A stretch of 64,000 bases of DNA from Cyrtodaria siliqua. Its lineage: Eukaryota > Mollusca > Bivalvia > Adapedonta > Hiatellidae. The DNA is taken from assembly GCA_037043455.1 (NCBI GenBank), contig JAWPHD010000295.1:454293-518292 (forward strand), given 5' to 3'. Shown piece after piece: positions 42,607-53,740 of the stretch. Position 1 is the first letter of the stretch; each line of letters starts with the position of its first letter. The notes under the pieces are model-generated. The model was not told where the DNA came from, did not search any database, and worked only from the letters and a program-made list of their open reading frames with translations. A program made the translations under genes and the position numbers.

Positions 42607-43954
42607 AATCAGTCAGCACTTCCTCTGGTACACCTAGCCTCCTGAACATATCAACTAATGCCTCAGCTACTCTCTCAGTTTCAATTGAGGGCAATGCTAC
42701 TGCCTCCGGATACCTAGTTGCATAGTCTACCATGGTTAAAATGTACCTATTTTTCCATTCCGACACTGGAAAAAATGGTCCAACTATGTCTACGGCTACC
42801 CGCTTAAATGGTGTATCTATCAGTGGCATCTGACCTAAATGTACTTTGGTCACTCGCCCTTTTGGTACTGTCCTTTGGCATACATCGCAGGACCTACAAT
42901 ACCTAGTTACATCTCCACTAACGCCTGGCCAATAAAATTCTGCCAATACTCTATCTGACGTTTTCTTTACGCCTAAATGACCTCCCATAATCGACTCATG
43001 AGCTACCTTAAGCACTGTCGTTCTATACTGGGTAGGTACCACTAATTGGTGAAACTGTCTACTACCACGATCTTCAAATTCTCTGTACAATAACCTATTC
43101 TTATGTACAAACTTACAACTACCGGACCCTTTACACTTCTTCACTACACCATCCTTGGCCTTCACTTTACAAGGACCTAATAATTCGTCTTGAGTTTGTG
43201 CTTCTATAAACTCCGCTTTAGATAAGTCACCTACGGCTGCAGGAACCTTTAATTTTCTATAAGCCTGAGCTTGCTTCTGACCCTGCGCTCTAGTCTCTAC
43301 GGCATTACTTATGCTACTTCTAAAATCGGACATTACCGGAAGTGCTGAACCATCTATGTTCCCTATCGTTAAATCATACATCGGGTCATCCATACATAGT
43401 GCCTCTGTAGTCCCTTTAAAGAAAGGTGTATCTACATCTATTCTCGCTATTGGCACGTGCTCTACCGACTTATTTAACAACATACACGGTGACTGTTTAC
43501 CTACCAACTGGTCATCCGTAACTAAACTACGCCTAACTACCACACCTGTACAACCTGTATCCCTCATTACAATTACGTCCGTGCCATTCACTCTACCATC
43601 TGCCGTTGGAAGATTTGCATACGGAAAGAGACATGTTCCGATCTTCGCCATTACACCATCCGCTTTAACACAACAGCTACTACTCTCGGTTTTAATAACC
43701 GGACTATTACTACCTCTGCCTCTACCTCGGTTTTGACCACCTCTACTTCTACCGAAATTCCATTGGTTGTTAAAACCTTGGTTCGGACTACCTACATTGT
43801 TGTCCACTCTACTATTGTCACTACAATTGTCTACGACAGCGGACACTTTCACCGCTTTCCTACACTCATGTGAAGCATGATTCCCATTACAGTGACGACA
43901 ACGAATAAAAGGTCTACCTATGTTACCACTATTGCTACCTCCTCTAGAACCCAT
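42578..43954 (-). pseudogene. Retrotransposon zinc knuckle, protease and integrase N-terminal part
   Basis: A 458-codon frame. Near its start is a CX2CX3HX4C zinc knuckle (CRHCNGNHASHEC), then an Arg/Gly-rich linker, an aspartic protease motif (VIVMRDTGCTGVVV), the integrase HHCC finger (HESIMGGH and CRSCDVC) and the first two catalytic Asp regions (VAVDIVGPFF, LTDCGSQF). It stops just after the second Asp; the core continues in another frame at 42606, so the integrase is interrupted by a frameshift. It overlaps gag by about 70 nt in a -1 relation, compatible with programmed frameshifting or an indel. Confidence 0.9.
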
Positions 43955-45090
43955 CGAACTACCTCCACCTCTATAGTTTCCACTCTGGCTTTCTGTTTAT
44001 GATTGTCCCCTTGCCTATCTCTAAAAGTTCTGTCTTTCGACACTCCATTATGAGCTCCACCTCTAGCCTCGGCAAACTGATCTGCTTGAGTTGCCATTTC
44101 ATCTACACTAGTTAGTTTTCTTTCTTTAAGAAATAAGAACAGATCTCTACTACAAACATTGAATAGCTGGTCCCGCAACAAGAAATCTATGAGGCCCTGA
44201 TAAGTCTGCGCTACCTTCCCTAACTCTAACCACCTATCTAAGTAATTTCTAGACCTACTAATAAACTGAATAAATGACTCGCCTTTCTCAGGCAGACAAG
44301 CTCTAAACCGCTTTCTAAAACCTTCTTCAGTTAGCTCAAATCTCTTTAAAAGAGCATCCTTTAACTTGTCATAGTCAAGAGCATCTACACTAGGTAATCT
44401 AGAAAATACATCTAAGGCCTTGCCTCTCAATAACGCACTTAAATAAACTGCCCACTTATCTTTGGTCCATTCCTGTAACTCAGCATAACGTTCGAACCGT
44501 AACAAGTAACTGTCCATGTTATCTTTGTCAGCATCAAAGTATGGTAACTTCGAACCTTTTAACTTCCCAGAATAACTATCTTTCCCTTCAGTTTTACTTT
44601 CCTTACTATGTGTCTTAGCTGCTTCCAACTCTAAAGCTAACTTATGCTCAAACTCTTTTTGCTCCCTTTCCATTATCATCTTAGCCTTAGCTAGTCTACC
44701 ATCTGTTTCGAACCTCTCATGTTCTAACTCTTGCTTCTCCTTTACTATTCTACTTTCTAATTCTACCTTCTCTTTATCATCATCTCGCTTCTCTTTAGCT
44801 AATCTACCTTCTAATTCTAAATTCTCTTTATCAGCATCCAACTTCTCTTTAGCTAATCTACTTTCTAATTCTAGCTTCTCTGTGGCTAGTCTACTTTCTT
44901 CATCTCGCTTCTCTTTAGCTAACCTACTTTCGAATTCTAGCCTATCTTTCTCTAATTCTCTTTCCTTAAGTCTTAATTCCCTTTCCCTAGCCTGTTCGTC
45001 TTTAACAAAGGTTCTAAGCTCCTCTCCAGCATACCCTAACTCCTTACCCATTTCCGTAAGATCCTTTATGGACGTCATGGTTATAGACAT
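43918..45090 (-). CDS. Retrotransposon Gag-like protein with long coiled coil
   Basis: 390 codons. The N-terminal half (about residues 30-165) is a highly charged coiled coil of repeated units such as ESRLAKEKRD and ELESRLAKEK. The C-terminal half carries a capsid-like region (SYLLRFERYAELQEW, RGKALDVFSRL, FRACLPEKGESFIQF) typical of metazoan Ty3/gypsy Gag. The zinc knuckle follows in the overlapping -1 frame. No internal stop, so Gag could still be made if transcribed. The first ATG at 45090 gives the whole coiled coil. Confidence 0.85.
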   Translation of the reverse strand: MSITMTSIKDLTEMGKELGYAGEELRTFVKDEQARERELRLKERELEKDRLEFESRLAKEKRDEESRLATEKLELESRLAKEKLDADKENLELEGRLAKEKRDDDKEKVELESRIVKEKQELEHERFETDGRLAKAKMIMEREQKEFEHKLALELEAAKTHSKESKTEGKDSYSGKLKGSKLPYFDADKDNMDSYLLRFERYAELQEWTKDKWAVYLSALLRGKALDVFSRLPSVDALDYDKLKDALLKRFELTEEGFRKRFRACLPEKGESFIQFISRSRNYLDRWLELGKVAQTYQGLIDFLLRDQLFNVCSRDLFLFLKERKLTSVDEMATQADQFAEARGGAHNGVSKDRTFRDRQGDNHKQKARVETIEVEVVRWVLEEVAIVVT

Positions 45091-45737
45091 TGTGCACTAC
45101 ACACTACAATAATTACAATACACACGTCACTAATAATTCTACTCAACTAACTACTAATGGTAAGTCACTGTGTCCTCAGTAAATACCTGGGCATCATCAT
45201 CGGACAAGTAACATACACATTTGTACTAGCGCTAACTACTAACGGTTATGTATAGATAGTATTTAGCTTCCACAAAACATATACACTACATAAAATATCT
45301 TAATTTGATATTGGACATAAACCTTAAACAATCATAGAAATGTGCATAACATGTACATGTATATTTACTTTTCCCATCAATATAAGTATACTCGAGTGTC
45401 ACAACATGAGTAGAACGTCTTGTTCGCCAACCTAATTGGATACTATGTGTACATCAAGGGAGGTAAAAACAAACACCCAAATTATTGAGCAAAAGTGCCT
45501 CAGACCCACTCGTGTAGACCACTGCGACCTCGCGCCAAGGAAAGAACGGACAAAACAACAGTTTGGACTCACCCTACCCTTGTCGTGTCTTGACTTGTCT
45601 TCCAAGCTGTGGCCGTGATCGTCGACAGTCGCCTTGATGGATCAGAGGGTGGTACACAATTCTAAAATAATAAGTAGAGATTTAGTATATCATAATAAAG
45701 ATCACTTATTGATTCTTTCCCTCCGTAGTCGCCCAAA
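45091..45737 (-). other. Retrotransposon untranslated leader
   Basis: About 650 bp between the primer-site region and gag. I see no conserved open frame in the sense orientation. This would be the leader with packaging signals, inferred only from position. Confidence 0.6.
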
Positions 45738-45757
45738 ATCCCACTTCTGAAACCAGT
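45738..45757 (-). promoter_or_regulatory. Primer-binding site region
   Basis: Directly after the 5' LTR on the minus strand the sequence reads ACTGGTTTCAGAAGTGGGAT. A TGG start one or two bases after the LTR is standard for a tRNA 3' end match. I cannot assign the tRNA from memory. Confidence 0.6.
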
Positions 45758-47401
45758 TGTCACAGGATGACCTTAGTGGTTGGGCTAACTCAGGAAAGAA
45801 TCAATGACGGTGAATGCATTTACATAAGTTTAATGCAACTTTTAAAATATGTTTAATATATATACAATTATCTAAAAAAACAAGCGAATACACAATTGAA
45901 CTATGAAAAGAGTGTTCTCATGAACGTTTAAGACGTTCTTAGTATTGTTATAAATACTGAATGTCTAAGACACTAAAGTGTTGTTAAAGCTATAACAATG
46001 TTGATCTAGCGCGATAACTGTGATGCGCGAGAGCTCATGAAGATGATGATGCGCGAATTCAATGGATGATTGTCATCAAATGCCTTCTGTAAGGGTTGAT
46101 GACGCGGTGCAATGATAGTTAATCTCCACTGAGATTGTGAATGATATTCCTCCAGTGAGGACTGGTAACGGGCCCACCTTGTGTCCCGGGGGTTGTCGTT
46201 AGTAAAACCTGGCCATGCTGACGCAGGTACGGGGACCGTCTCCACCGCTCGTAAACGTTACTCGTGGAAGCTTAGCTCCACTCCTGGATATCCAAACCTA
46301 GATGGCTTACTCCAACCCTGGATGGCTTATATCCTGGATGGCTTATTTCCAACCCTGGATGGCTTATTTCCAACCCTGGATGGCTTATTTCCAACCCTGG
46401 ATGGCTTATTTCCAACCCTGGATGGCTTAGGCTGTAATTATACATACGTTTTAGATGTCGGTTGACAAACATAACAATCTTGCATAATTACCATTACCCA
46501 AACAAATCATTATTCAATCAATATATGTAAGCTGTACTAATGATGAGTAGCAATGTATACATATTCTACAACGCCATGTATACGCTATGTACGTCGCTGT
46601 TAATCAATGCCCCTAATACATGTAATATAATCATGATCAAATTACTCATATATTACACTCACTGAGTTATGCATGCACGCATTTATTCTTGTCACTCATC
46701 TCATTGTTAACTAATGTTAACAATCGTGTATTACAATCACTGAGTTATACGCCAACGTTAACTAATGCACCTATTATCCACTGTTATCAAATTAATATTG
46801 TTTTACAATTAATGATCAATTACAATAATTACATCTAATAAAGTAACTTCAAAATCATATGCTAGTCTAAAGTTATGTTTGAGAAACATCAATGCTAACC
46901 GGATCTCGTAACCGCCAAACAAGATGACGCCGCTCACTGAATACAAATGTACGATAAAAGTTGAATAAAACTACTAACCACATGTTGCCTATGAATTTTG
47001 CCGTCCAATCTCTGTTCCAACAAAGTACTATTGATCATCCCGGCGATAGCTAGAAGACAATGGGTTTTATAGCAAACATTACGCCCAAATCATTATTTCC
47101 CCCGTTCAGTCCGTGACAAACGTGGCTAAATCTACAGTATTGAATCTACACGAGAGGCCCCTTATACAATTTTGCCGTTTAAGGAAAATATACCTATACG
47201 TTTACATGCATTAGCACAAAACTAAACTTATGACACGGCCTCTCTGGCGGCCACTTAAAATGTGCACGCTTTTACGTGTTACATGAATAGATCATGAATA
47301 TTGTGAAATTGTTTCAACTCGAACAATAGATTTTGGGTGTACCCGATAACTTACAAGAGCTATGAACGACCAATACGCTCTACCCGTGACATTTTGTGAC
47401 A
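45758..47401 (-). repeat. 5' LTR of the retrotransposon (shared)
   Basis: 1644 bp, same ends as the left LTR. The 42-base length difference equals two units of the internal 21-bp minisatellite (about 46310-46430). It is both the 5' LTR of the main element and the 3' LTR of the truncated copy to its right. Confidence 0.92.
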
Positions 47402-48107
47402 ACATCTCCCCACTTAAAGAAAGTGCTACACTTTTAAAATTCAACAAAATGATAATTAATATTTACACGTTAAGAAACTATTAATTCTTCTGAGCAAATG
47501 AGCGACAAAACGTACAAGCTGATCGCTCAATCGCTTGAGTATGTTAAATATTACCACTGCAGTTATAACCTAACTATAATATGTAATTACAATTTCATAT
47601 TCTACAATTGTACACTACCCTGTCGTATCATATACTACTATTGTACAATACACTGCAATACACTATTGTATTAAACCGGTCATTATGTGCGGCGACTTAA
47701 ATAGTCTGCCCCAATATGGTCCTTTCCTCGGATCGCTTTAATTTTCATCCGGTAAGGCTGCAGAGTCAGTGCCCACCTCATTAACCTACTGTTAACTACC
47801 TTTGCTTTATTCATATAAGCTAACGGTTGGTGGTCAGTCTCCAAGACAAATTCCTTACCAAAAAACATATCGGTGGAATTTACTGACACCCCACACTACT
47901 GCAAGACACTCCCTTTCGATAACAGAGTAGTTACATTCCCGGGGTAATAGTTTCCGACTTGCGTAAGCCACGGGGAGACTACACCCATCTTGCTCTTGCA
48001 GTAGGACTGCACCCACCCCGATATCGGAGGCATCCGTTCTGAGGATAAACTCCTGGTCAAGTTCAGGTAATTTTAGTATTGGGGTTTTGACCAGACTCCC
48101 CTTTAAA
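47402..48107 (-). pseudogene. Truncated second retrotransposon copy (RNase H end)
   Basis: Repeats the internal sequence 40169-40870 (polypurine tract, spacer, C-terminal RNase H) up to TCCCCTTTAAAG, where it breaks into the tandem-core repeat. Two overlapping frames (47683-47889 and 47855-48169) show a one-base gain in an A run near 47860 relative to the main copy. The break has about two bases of microhomology. Confidence 0.85.
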
Positions 48108-48843
48108 GATCCGATTTGGCTGGTTTTCGAACTTGTCCGAGCTTTCAATGATATTAACAATCTGTGCAAGTTTGGTAAAGATCAAATAATAAATGAAGGT
48201 GCTAGAGTGTTCACAAGGTTTAATTTGCATTTTCCAGCAAAACAAGGGCCATTACTCCGGTGAAATTTATCCGATCCGGCTGGTTTTCGAACTTGTCCGA
48301 GCTTTCATTGGTTTAAAGACACTGGCAAAGCTTCGTAAAGATTCGATTAATAATGAAGGCCCTAGTGTGTTCACAAGGCAAAAGTTAACAGACGGACGAC
48401 GGACGGACGACGGACAACTCGCCATCCCATAAGCTCTGCTGGCCTTCGGCCAGTAGAGCTAAAAATGCTATATTTTGCCTTGTTAAGGCGATAGGGCCTT
48501 CATTTTTCATCTGATCTTTACCAAACGTTACCAGATTTATTTACTTGTCTTTTTTTGTTTTTCTTATTTTTTTAGTTTTTAAATTAAATGTTTTGTTTTT
48601 TTGTTGTTTTTTAATCTCTACTGGCCAAATTTGAAAAACAGCCAGATCGGACCAGTAACGGCGGAGAGCTTTGGTGGGGGACTATGGATTGCCCTGCAAT
48701 TCTTGATGCTCTTGTTCTTACTAAAGCCAAATTTAAGCTCTTTAAGACGATAGTCACTCGCTTCATTGATGTTATAAGAGCCGTATTAGTCAGTAGAGTG
48801 TCCACAGGCCCTCTTGGGCCTCTTGTTTCAATACTATAACACT
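48107..48843 (-). repeat. Direct copy of 36804-37496
   Basis: Near-identical to the block at 36804-37496 (same units, terminal block, T-rich stretch and AAGAGGCCC-family end). It keeps ACTCGCCATCCCATAAGCTC and GGCCTTCGGCC near 48416-48455, missing from the left copy. It begins exactly at the break of the truncated retrotransposon. Confidence 0.85.
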
Positions 48844-50340
48844 TAGAGATACCAAACTTGGTATGTGGATACATCTTGGGATAGCGGTGTGTCGCGTACC
48901 AAAATAAGGTCACTATGACCTTGACCTGCGACCTCTGTCATAGAAAATGCTTGTCCTGACCGTATTTTCAATACTATAACATTTAAGAGATACCAAACTT
49001 GGTATGTGAATATATCTTGGGATAGCGGTGTGTCCATACCAAAATAAGGTCAGTGACCTTGACCTGTGACCTCTGTCATAGAATATGCTTGTCCGGACCG
49101 TATTTTCAATACTATAACACTTAGATACCAAACTTGGTATGTGGATACATCTTGGGATAGCGGTGTGTCGCGTACCAAAATAAGGTCACTATGACCTTGA
49201 CCTGCGACCTCTGTCATAGAAAATGCTTGTCCTGACCGTATTTTCAATACTATAACATTTAAGAGATACCAAACTTGGTATGTGAATATATCTTGGGATA
49301 GCGGTGTGTCCATACCAAAATAAGGTCAGTGACCTTGACCTGTGACCTCTTGTCATAGAATATGCTTGTCCGGACCGTATTTTCAATACTATAACACTTA
49401 CAGATACCAAACATGGTATGTGAATACATCTTGGGATAGCAATGTGTCGCGTACCAAATTACGCCATTGTGACCTTGAGATGTGTCATAGAAAATGCTTG
49501 TCCGGACCTATTTTCAATACTTTAACACTTAGAGATACCAAACTTGGTAGGTGAATACATCTTGGGATAGCGGTGTGTCACGTACCAAAATAAGGTCAGT
49601 GACCTTGACCTTGACCTGTGACCTCTGTCATAGAATATGCTTGTCCGGACCGTATTTTCAATACTATAACACTTAGAGACACCAAACTTGGTAGGTGAAT
49701 ACATCTTGGGATAGCGGTGTGTCGCGTACCAAAATGGTCATTGTGACCTTGACCTGTGACCTCTGTAATAATAAATGCTTGTCCGGATTGTATTTTTAAT
49801 ACTATAACACTTAAGAGATACCAAACTTGGTATGTGAATATATCTTGGGATAGCGGTGTGTCACGTACCAAAATAAGGTCAGTGACCTTGACCTTGACCT
49901 GTGACCTCTGTCATAGAATATGCTTGTCCGGACCGTATTTTCAATACTATAACACTTAGAGATACCAAACATGGCATGTGAATACATCTTGGGATAGCAA
50001 TGTGTCGCGTACCAAATTACGCCATTGTGACCTTGACCTGTGTCATAGAAAATGCTTGTCCGGACCGTATTTTCAATACTATAACACTTAGAGATACCAA
50101 ACTTGGTAGGTGAATACATCTTGGGATAGCAGTGTCGCGTACCAAAATAAGGTCATTGTGACCTTGACCTGTGACCTCTGTCATAATAAATGCTTGTCCG
50201 GATTGTATTTTCAATACTGTAACACTTAAGAGACACCAAACTTGGTATGTGAATACAATCTTGGGATAGCGGTGTGTCGCGTACCAAAATAAGATCATAG
50301 TGATCTTGACCTTGACCTCCAATTTAGAAAATGTCTGGAA
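48844..50340 (+). repeat. ~140-bp satellite units right of the retrotransposon
   Basis: About ten units of the same family as 37490-38566. Around 50091-50130 the array matches the left flank up to CATCTTGGG at the LTR insertion point, then continues uninterrupted (ATAGCAGTGTCGCG), as expected of an unoccupied site. Confidence 0.88.
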
Positions 50341-50740
50341 AATGCTTGTCTGGGCCAGTGGGGGACTATGGATTGCCGTGAAATTCTTGATGCTCTTGTT
50401 CTTACTAAAGCTAAATTACTGCACTCAACCTCCCCCCGGCCACACTTAGGCGCAATGATCTGCATGCACTTACATGACATATCGGTATCCTTTGATTTTA
50501 GAGGCATTTCTTAAACATGAGGCACGTGCGGGCTTAGCTTGTTTCCAATCTTGCCCAAATTTTCGTTGATATAAAGACCCTGACAAAGCTGGGTAAACAA
50601 TAATACTGAAGGCACTATTGTGTTCACAAGGCAAAGTTATCAGACGGACGAAGAACGTGTCATCCCGTAAGCTCATCTGGCCTTTGACCAGTATAAGATG
50701 GCCAGTATAAGAGCTAAAAAAACAACACAGCATACTTTTA
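50341..50740. other. Mixed ends of tandem-core repeats
   Basis: Holds a terminal block with GGGGGACTATGGATTGCC (also near 37327 and 48675), a short AGCTCTACTGGCC-family piece (TTATCAGACGGACGAAGAAC, CCGTAAGCTCATCTGGCC) and no gene. Confidence 0.5.
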
Positions 50741-51420
50741 TTATCAACATTTTATTGTTTTGTAGTGTAAATAGGGACAAATGAGGACGTGGTCTCACCA
50801 CAAGTGCCTATTCACCACAACAAAAACATTTCCTTCACATGTCTCTTGCATTGTTCAAAAACATTTAAAAAGAGCACATGGTACAATTAGAAAGCTTTAC
50901 TGTATGTACTAAAGGCTTAATGTTAATGAGGGAGAGCAAGTTCAAAACTAAACCTGTACGGTTCATGGAATAATTACACTATGGGTACACTGTTCAAGAT
51001 TCAATAATTATAGACATGCATGCATGCTTTATATAAATATAAAATCTGCATAAATGCCAAAAATAGAATTGTGGTGTAGATACATTTACATTAAAATAAG
51101 ATGTCAAGTCAAAAATGTTACAATGAATTTCAATAATAAGCAATGATGCGATAAGGTGCGACAAAGAACAAACTGCCTTTGTAAATACTAAGCTCTCCCC
51201 ATTCTACTTGTTGTAAGTTTTGGACATCTTGAAGCGATATAAATCAAAATTTATAAAAGTTCCTTTATACATACAGTAAAATCTTTATCAATAACTTAAA
51301 ACACACAAACACGCATCTAGACTTGGAAACACTAAGAAGTGTAAATGACCCTGGGAAGTCTACAACAGTATTATACATCCAACATAGTATTTATACAACA
51401 GCTCGGATGTGAAGGAGTGT
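50741..51420. other. AT-rich sequence, possibly UBE2R2 3' UTR or intergenic
   Basis: No gene, array or element ends seen. The 3' end of the minus-strand ubiquitin-conjugating gene cannot be fixed from sequence, so this may be intergenic. Confidence 0.35.
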
Positions 51421-52080
51421 AAATGCCTTGTTTGAACTGATCTTGTCACGAGTTTATTTTGCACGCATCAACAACTACGCATGTGACAATTCCAACTGAT
51501 CTTGTCACATGAGTTTCAACAACTGAGTGTGACAATTCCAACTGACCTTGTCACCTGAGTTTATTTTGCACGCATCAACAACTGCTTGTGACAATTCCAA
51601 CTGATCTTGTCACATGAGTTTATTTTGCACGCATCAACAACTGAGTGTGACAAGTCCAACTGATCTTGTCACACGAGTTTATTTTGCAGGCATCAACAAC
51701 TGAGTGTGACAATTTCAACTGATATTGTCACATGAGTTTATTTTGCATGCATCAACAACTACGAATGTGACAATTCCAACTGATCTTGTCACATGAGTTT
51801 ATGATGCACGCATCAACAACTACGAGTGTGACAATTCCAACTGATCTTGTCACATGAGTTTATTTTGCACGCATCAACAACTACGAATGTGACAATTCCA
51901 ACTGATATTGTCACATGAGTTAATGATGCACGCATCAACAACTACGAGTGTGACAATTCCAACTGACGAGTTTATTTTGCACGCATAACAACTACGAATG
52001 TGACAATTCCAACTGATCTTGTCGCATGAGTTTATTTTGCAGGCATCAACAACTACGAGTGTGACAATAAGTAAAGGTTG
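51421..52080. repeat. ~60-bp minisatellite
   Basis: About eleven imperfect copies of a ~60 bp unit (GTGACAATTCCAACTGATCT plus TGTCACATGAGTTTATTTTG and CACGCATCAACAACTACGA). GTGACA/TGTCAC gives each unit a small inverted repeat. Confidence 0.92.
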
Positions 52081-53329
52081 ATATCTTTCTTGTGTTTCTC
52101 GACTTGTAAAGACAAAGTGATCACGCACAAGCTTTACTAAAAAGTCCCAAACTTTATTCAGTTTTAGCTTGAGGATACCATGGCATTAAGCAACATGTCA
52201 GGAATACTAATGTTAGTATTTAAATGTACGTGTGGGTTAGTGATCTCCAGTTACAAGTCGTAGTATAAACAATAATGGTCAAGCTTGCCAAAAGGCTTCG
52301 TCATGCTACATGGCGAGTCTTAATAAAAACGTTTAGTAGAACAATAATGATAATGCAGATGTATGCCCTTCCTGAAATTACCGATTATAATCACACCGCT
52401 TTTAAGAATTGATTCATGCTTTTTCGACAGTTATGCATTTTTTACCAAATTCCATGAGGTGCATTGTTGATATATGGTAAATTAGGCATTCACTAACAGC
52501 ATTTAAATCCTGCATAAATGTCGAAAAAATGTGAATGAATTATTTATATGAACATTATTTTCTCGTCGCTATACTACCAACAATGACGTGGCTTGAGAAA
52601 AAAGTGCAAGAGAGACAACTATGCTCAGTGTATTTTCAGACAGTGGATTTTCTATTGATATACCTGAGCCCCTCCTTGTTAAAATGAAGTTTATTTGAAA
52701 CTGTAACTATTTTTTTCTTCTCTCGAGGCATTAATGAAGTAGATGTGAATATTAATGTGGAAAATAACTCAAAAACACAAGCATTTCCTGTAGCACTTGA
52801 AGGTAGGCTTTCTGTGATACCACCAATAAATATACCACTGTGTGATGTCACCAATAAGCACTAAGGTAGCACTCAAATGTGTGTTCTTGTCAAACTATTT
52901 TGATACAAAACGGGGAAATTAATCCACTGTTTTATCACGTTAGTTGTGTCCAGTATAAACAGTTGCAATAAGAACAGTGCACATTTAGGTGCGGTCGCTT
53001 GGACAATACTCAAGAGTTCAAACAATGGAGAAGCAAGTCAGAAGTCAGAACAGTCGGATAATACTCGAGAGAGTTCGAACAAGATAATAACAGAGAAGTA
53101 AGTCCGAACAGTAAATATAGATCCAGCTATATGTGTTATTAGTGTAAACTACTACGTATACTTATGGTATTCGGGGATTAGCTAGATACAGTTATACCTA
53201 AAACATACAGTCAACCAATTAATAAAATATATAATAATTACTCAAACATAAATAAAAACACCATTCAACAAGTCAGCAATGTCAGTAGAAAATGTGCCAT
53301 CAAGTTGTAAGCGTACCAACTAAGTTCAG
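52081..53329. other. Intergenic or 3' UTR, nothing firm
   Basis: Unique-looking sequence without supported genes. Short partial duplication near 52985-53100 (ACAATACTCAAGAGTTC and ATAATACTCGAGAGAGTTCG). Confidence 0.4.
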
Positions 53330-53740
53330 TTATATTTGGTTTTAAACGCACCATCACAAAAAGGTTACATGGTGCTAACAGGAATAACCATTTCATGCCC
53401 ACCCTCCATTTACAAACAGCACAATTTGATGTTTGAAACTCAAATTTGAAACTCATTTCTCAAAACAATATTGGAGCTGGTATTTTGGCTCACCGCAATA
53501 TTTCCTTATGTAACCACTCATAAATTTGCACAAGTTTGACTTCTGAAACATGATGCGCATGCTGTTATCACAATGTTGACATAGTCTGTGATGAACATTA
53601 TCGAAGAAGGATTGAATTGGGGTTTTAAGGCGCACCAACACATGAAAGGTTATATGGCACCAAACAGGATGAACATGCCAGGCTCATCCTCCATGTACAT
53701 CGAGATAAAATATGGAGAATGGGCCTAGAACCTTCAAAGA
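53330..53740 (-). mobile_element. Two SINE-like 3' fragments, inverse orientation
   Basis: Near 53330-53425 and 53611-53740 the minus strand carries the 3' part of the 7386/16265 family. The second is closer (GAATTGGGGTTTTAAGGCGC, CATGTACATCGAGATAAAAT, GGGCCTAGAACCTT). Confidence 0.6.

Larger units (their letters stand above)
38567..47401 (-). mobile_element. Gmr1-like Ty3/gypsy LTR retrotransposon
   Basis: Minus-strand element of 8.8 kb: LTRs 38567-40168 and 45758-47401, primer-site region at 45757, gag 45090-43918, then protease-integrase and GPF/Y-reverse transcriptase-RNase H. Integrase comes before reverse transcriptase, the reverse of ordinary Ty3/gypsy and the hallmark of Gmr1-like elements. 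The pol reading frame is broken (one frameshift and two stops in the integrase part), so this copy is not autonomous. LTR identity is high (about a dozen substitutions counted plus a two-unit repeat difference), so insertion was recent. To its right the internal part restarts (47402-48107). Confidence 0.9.
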
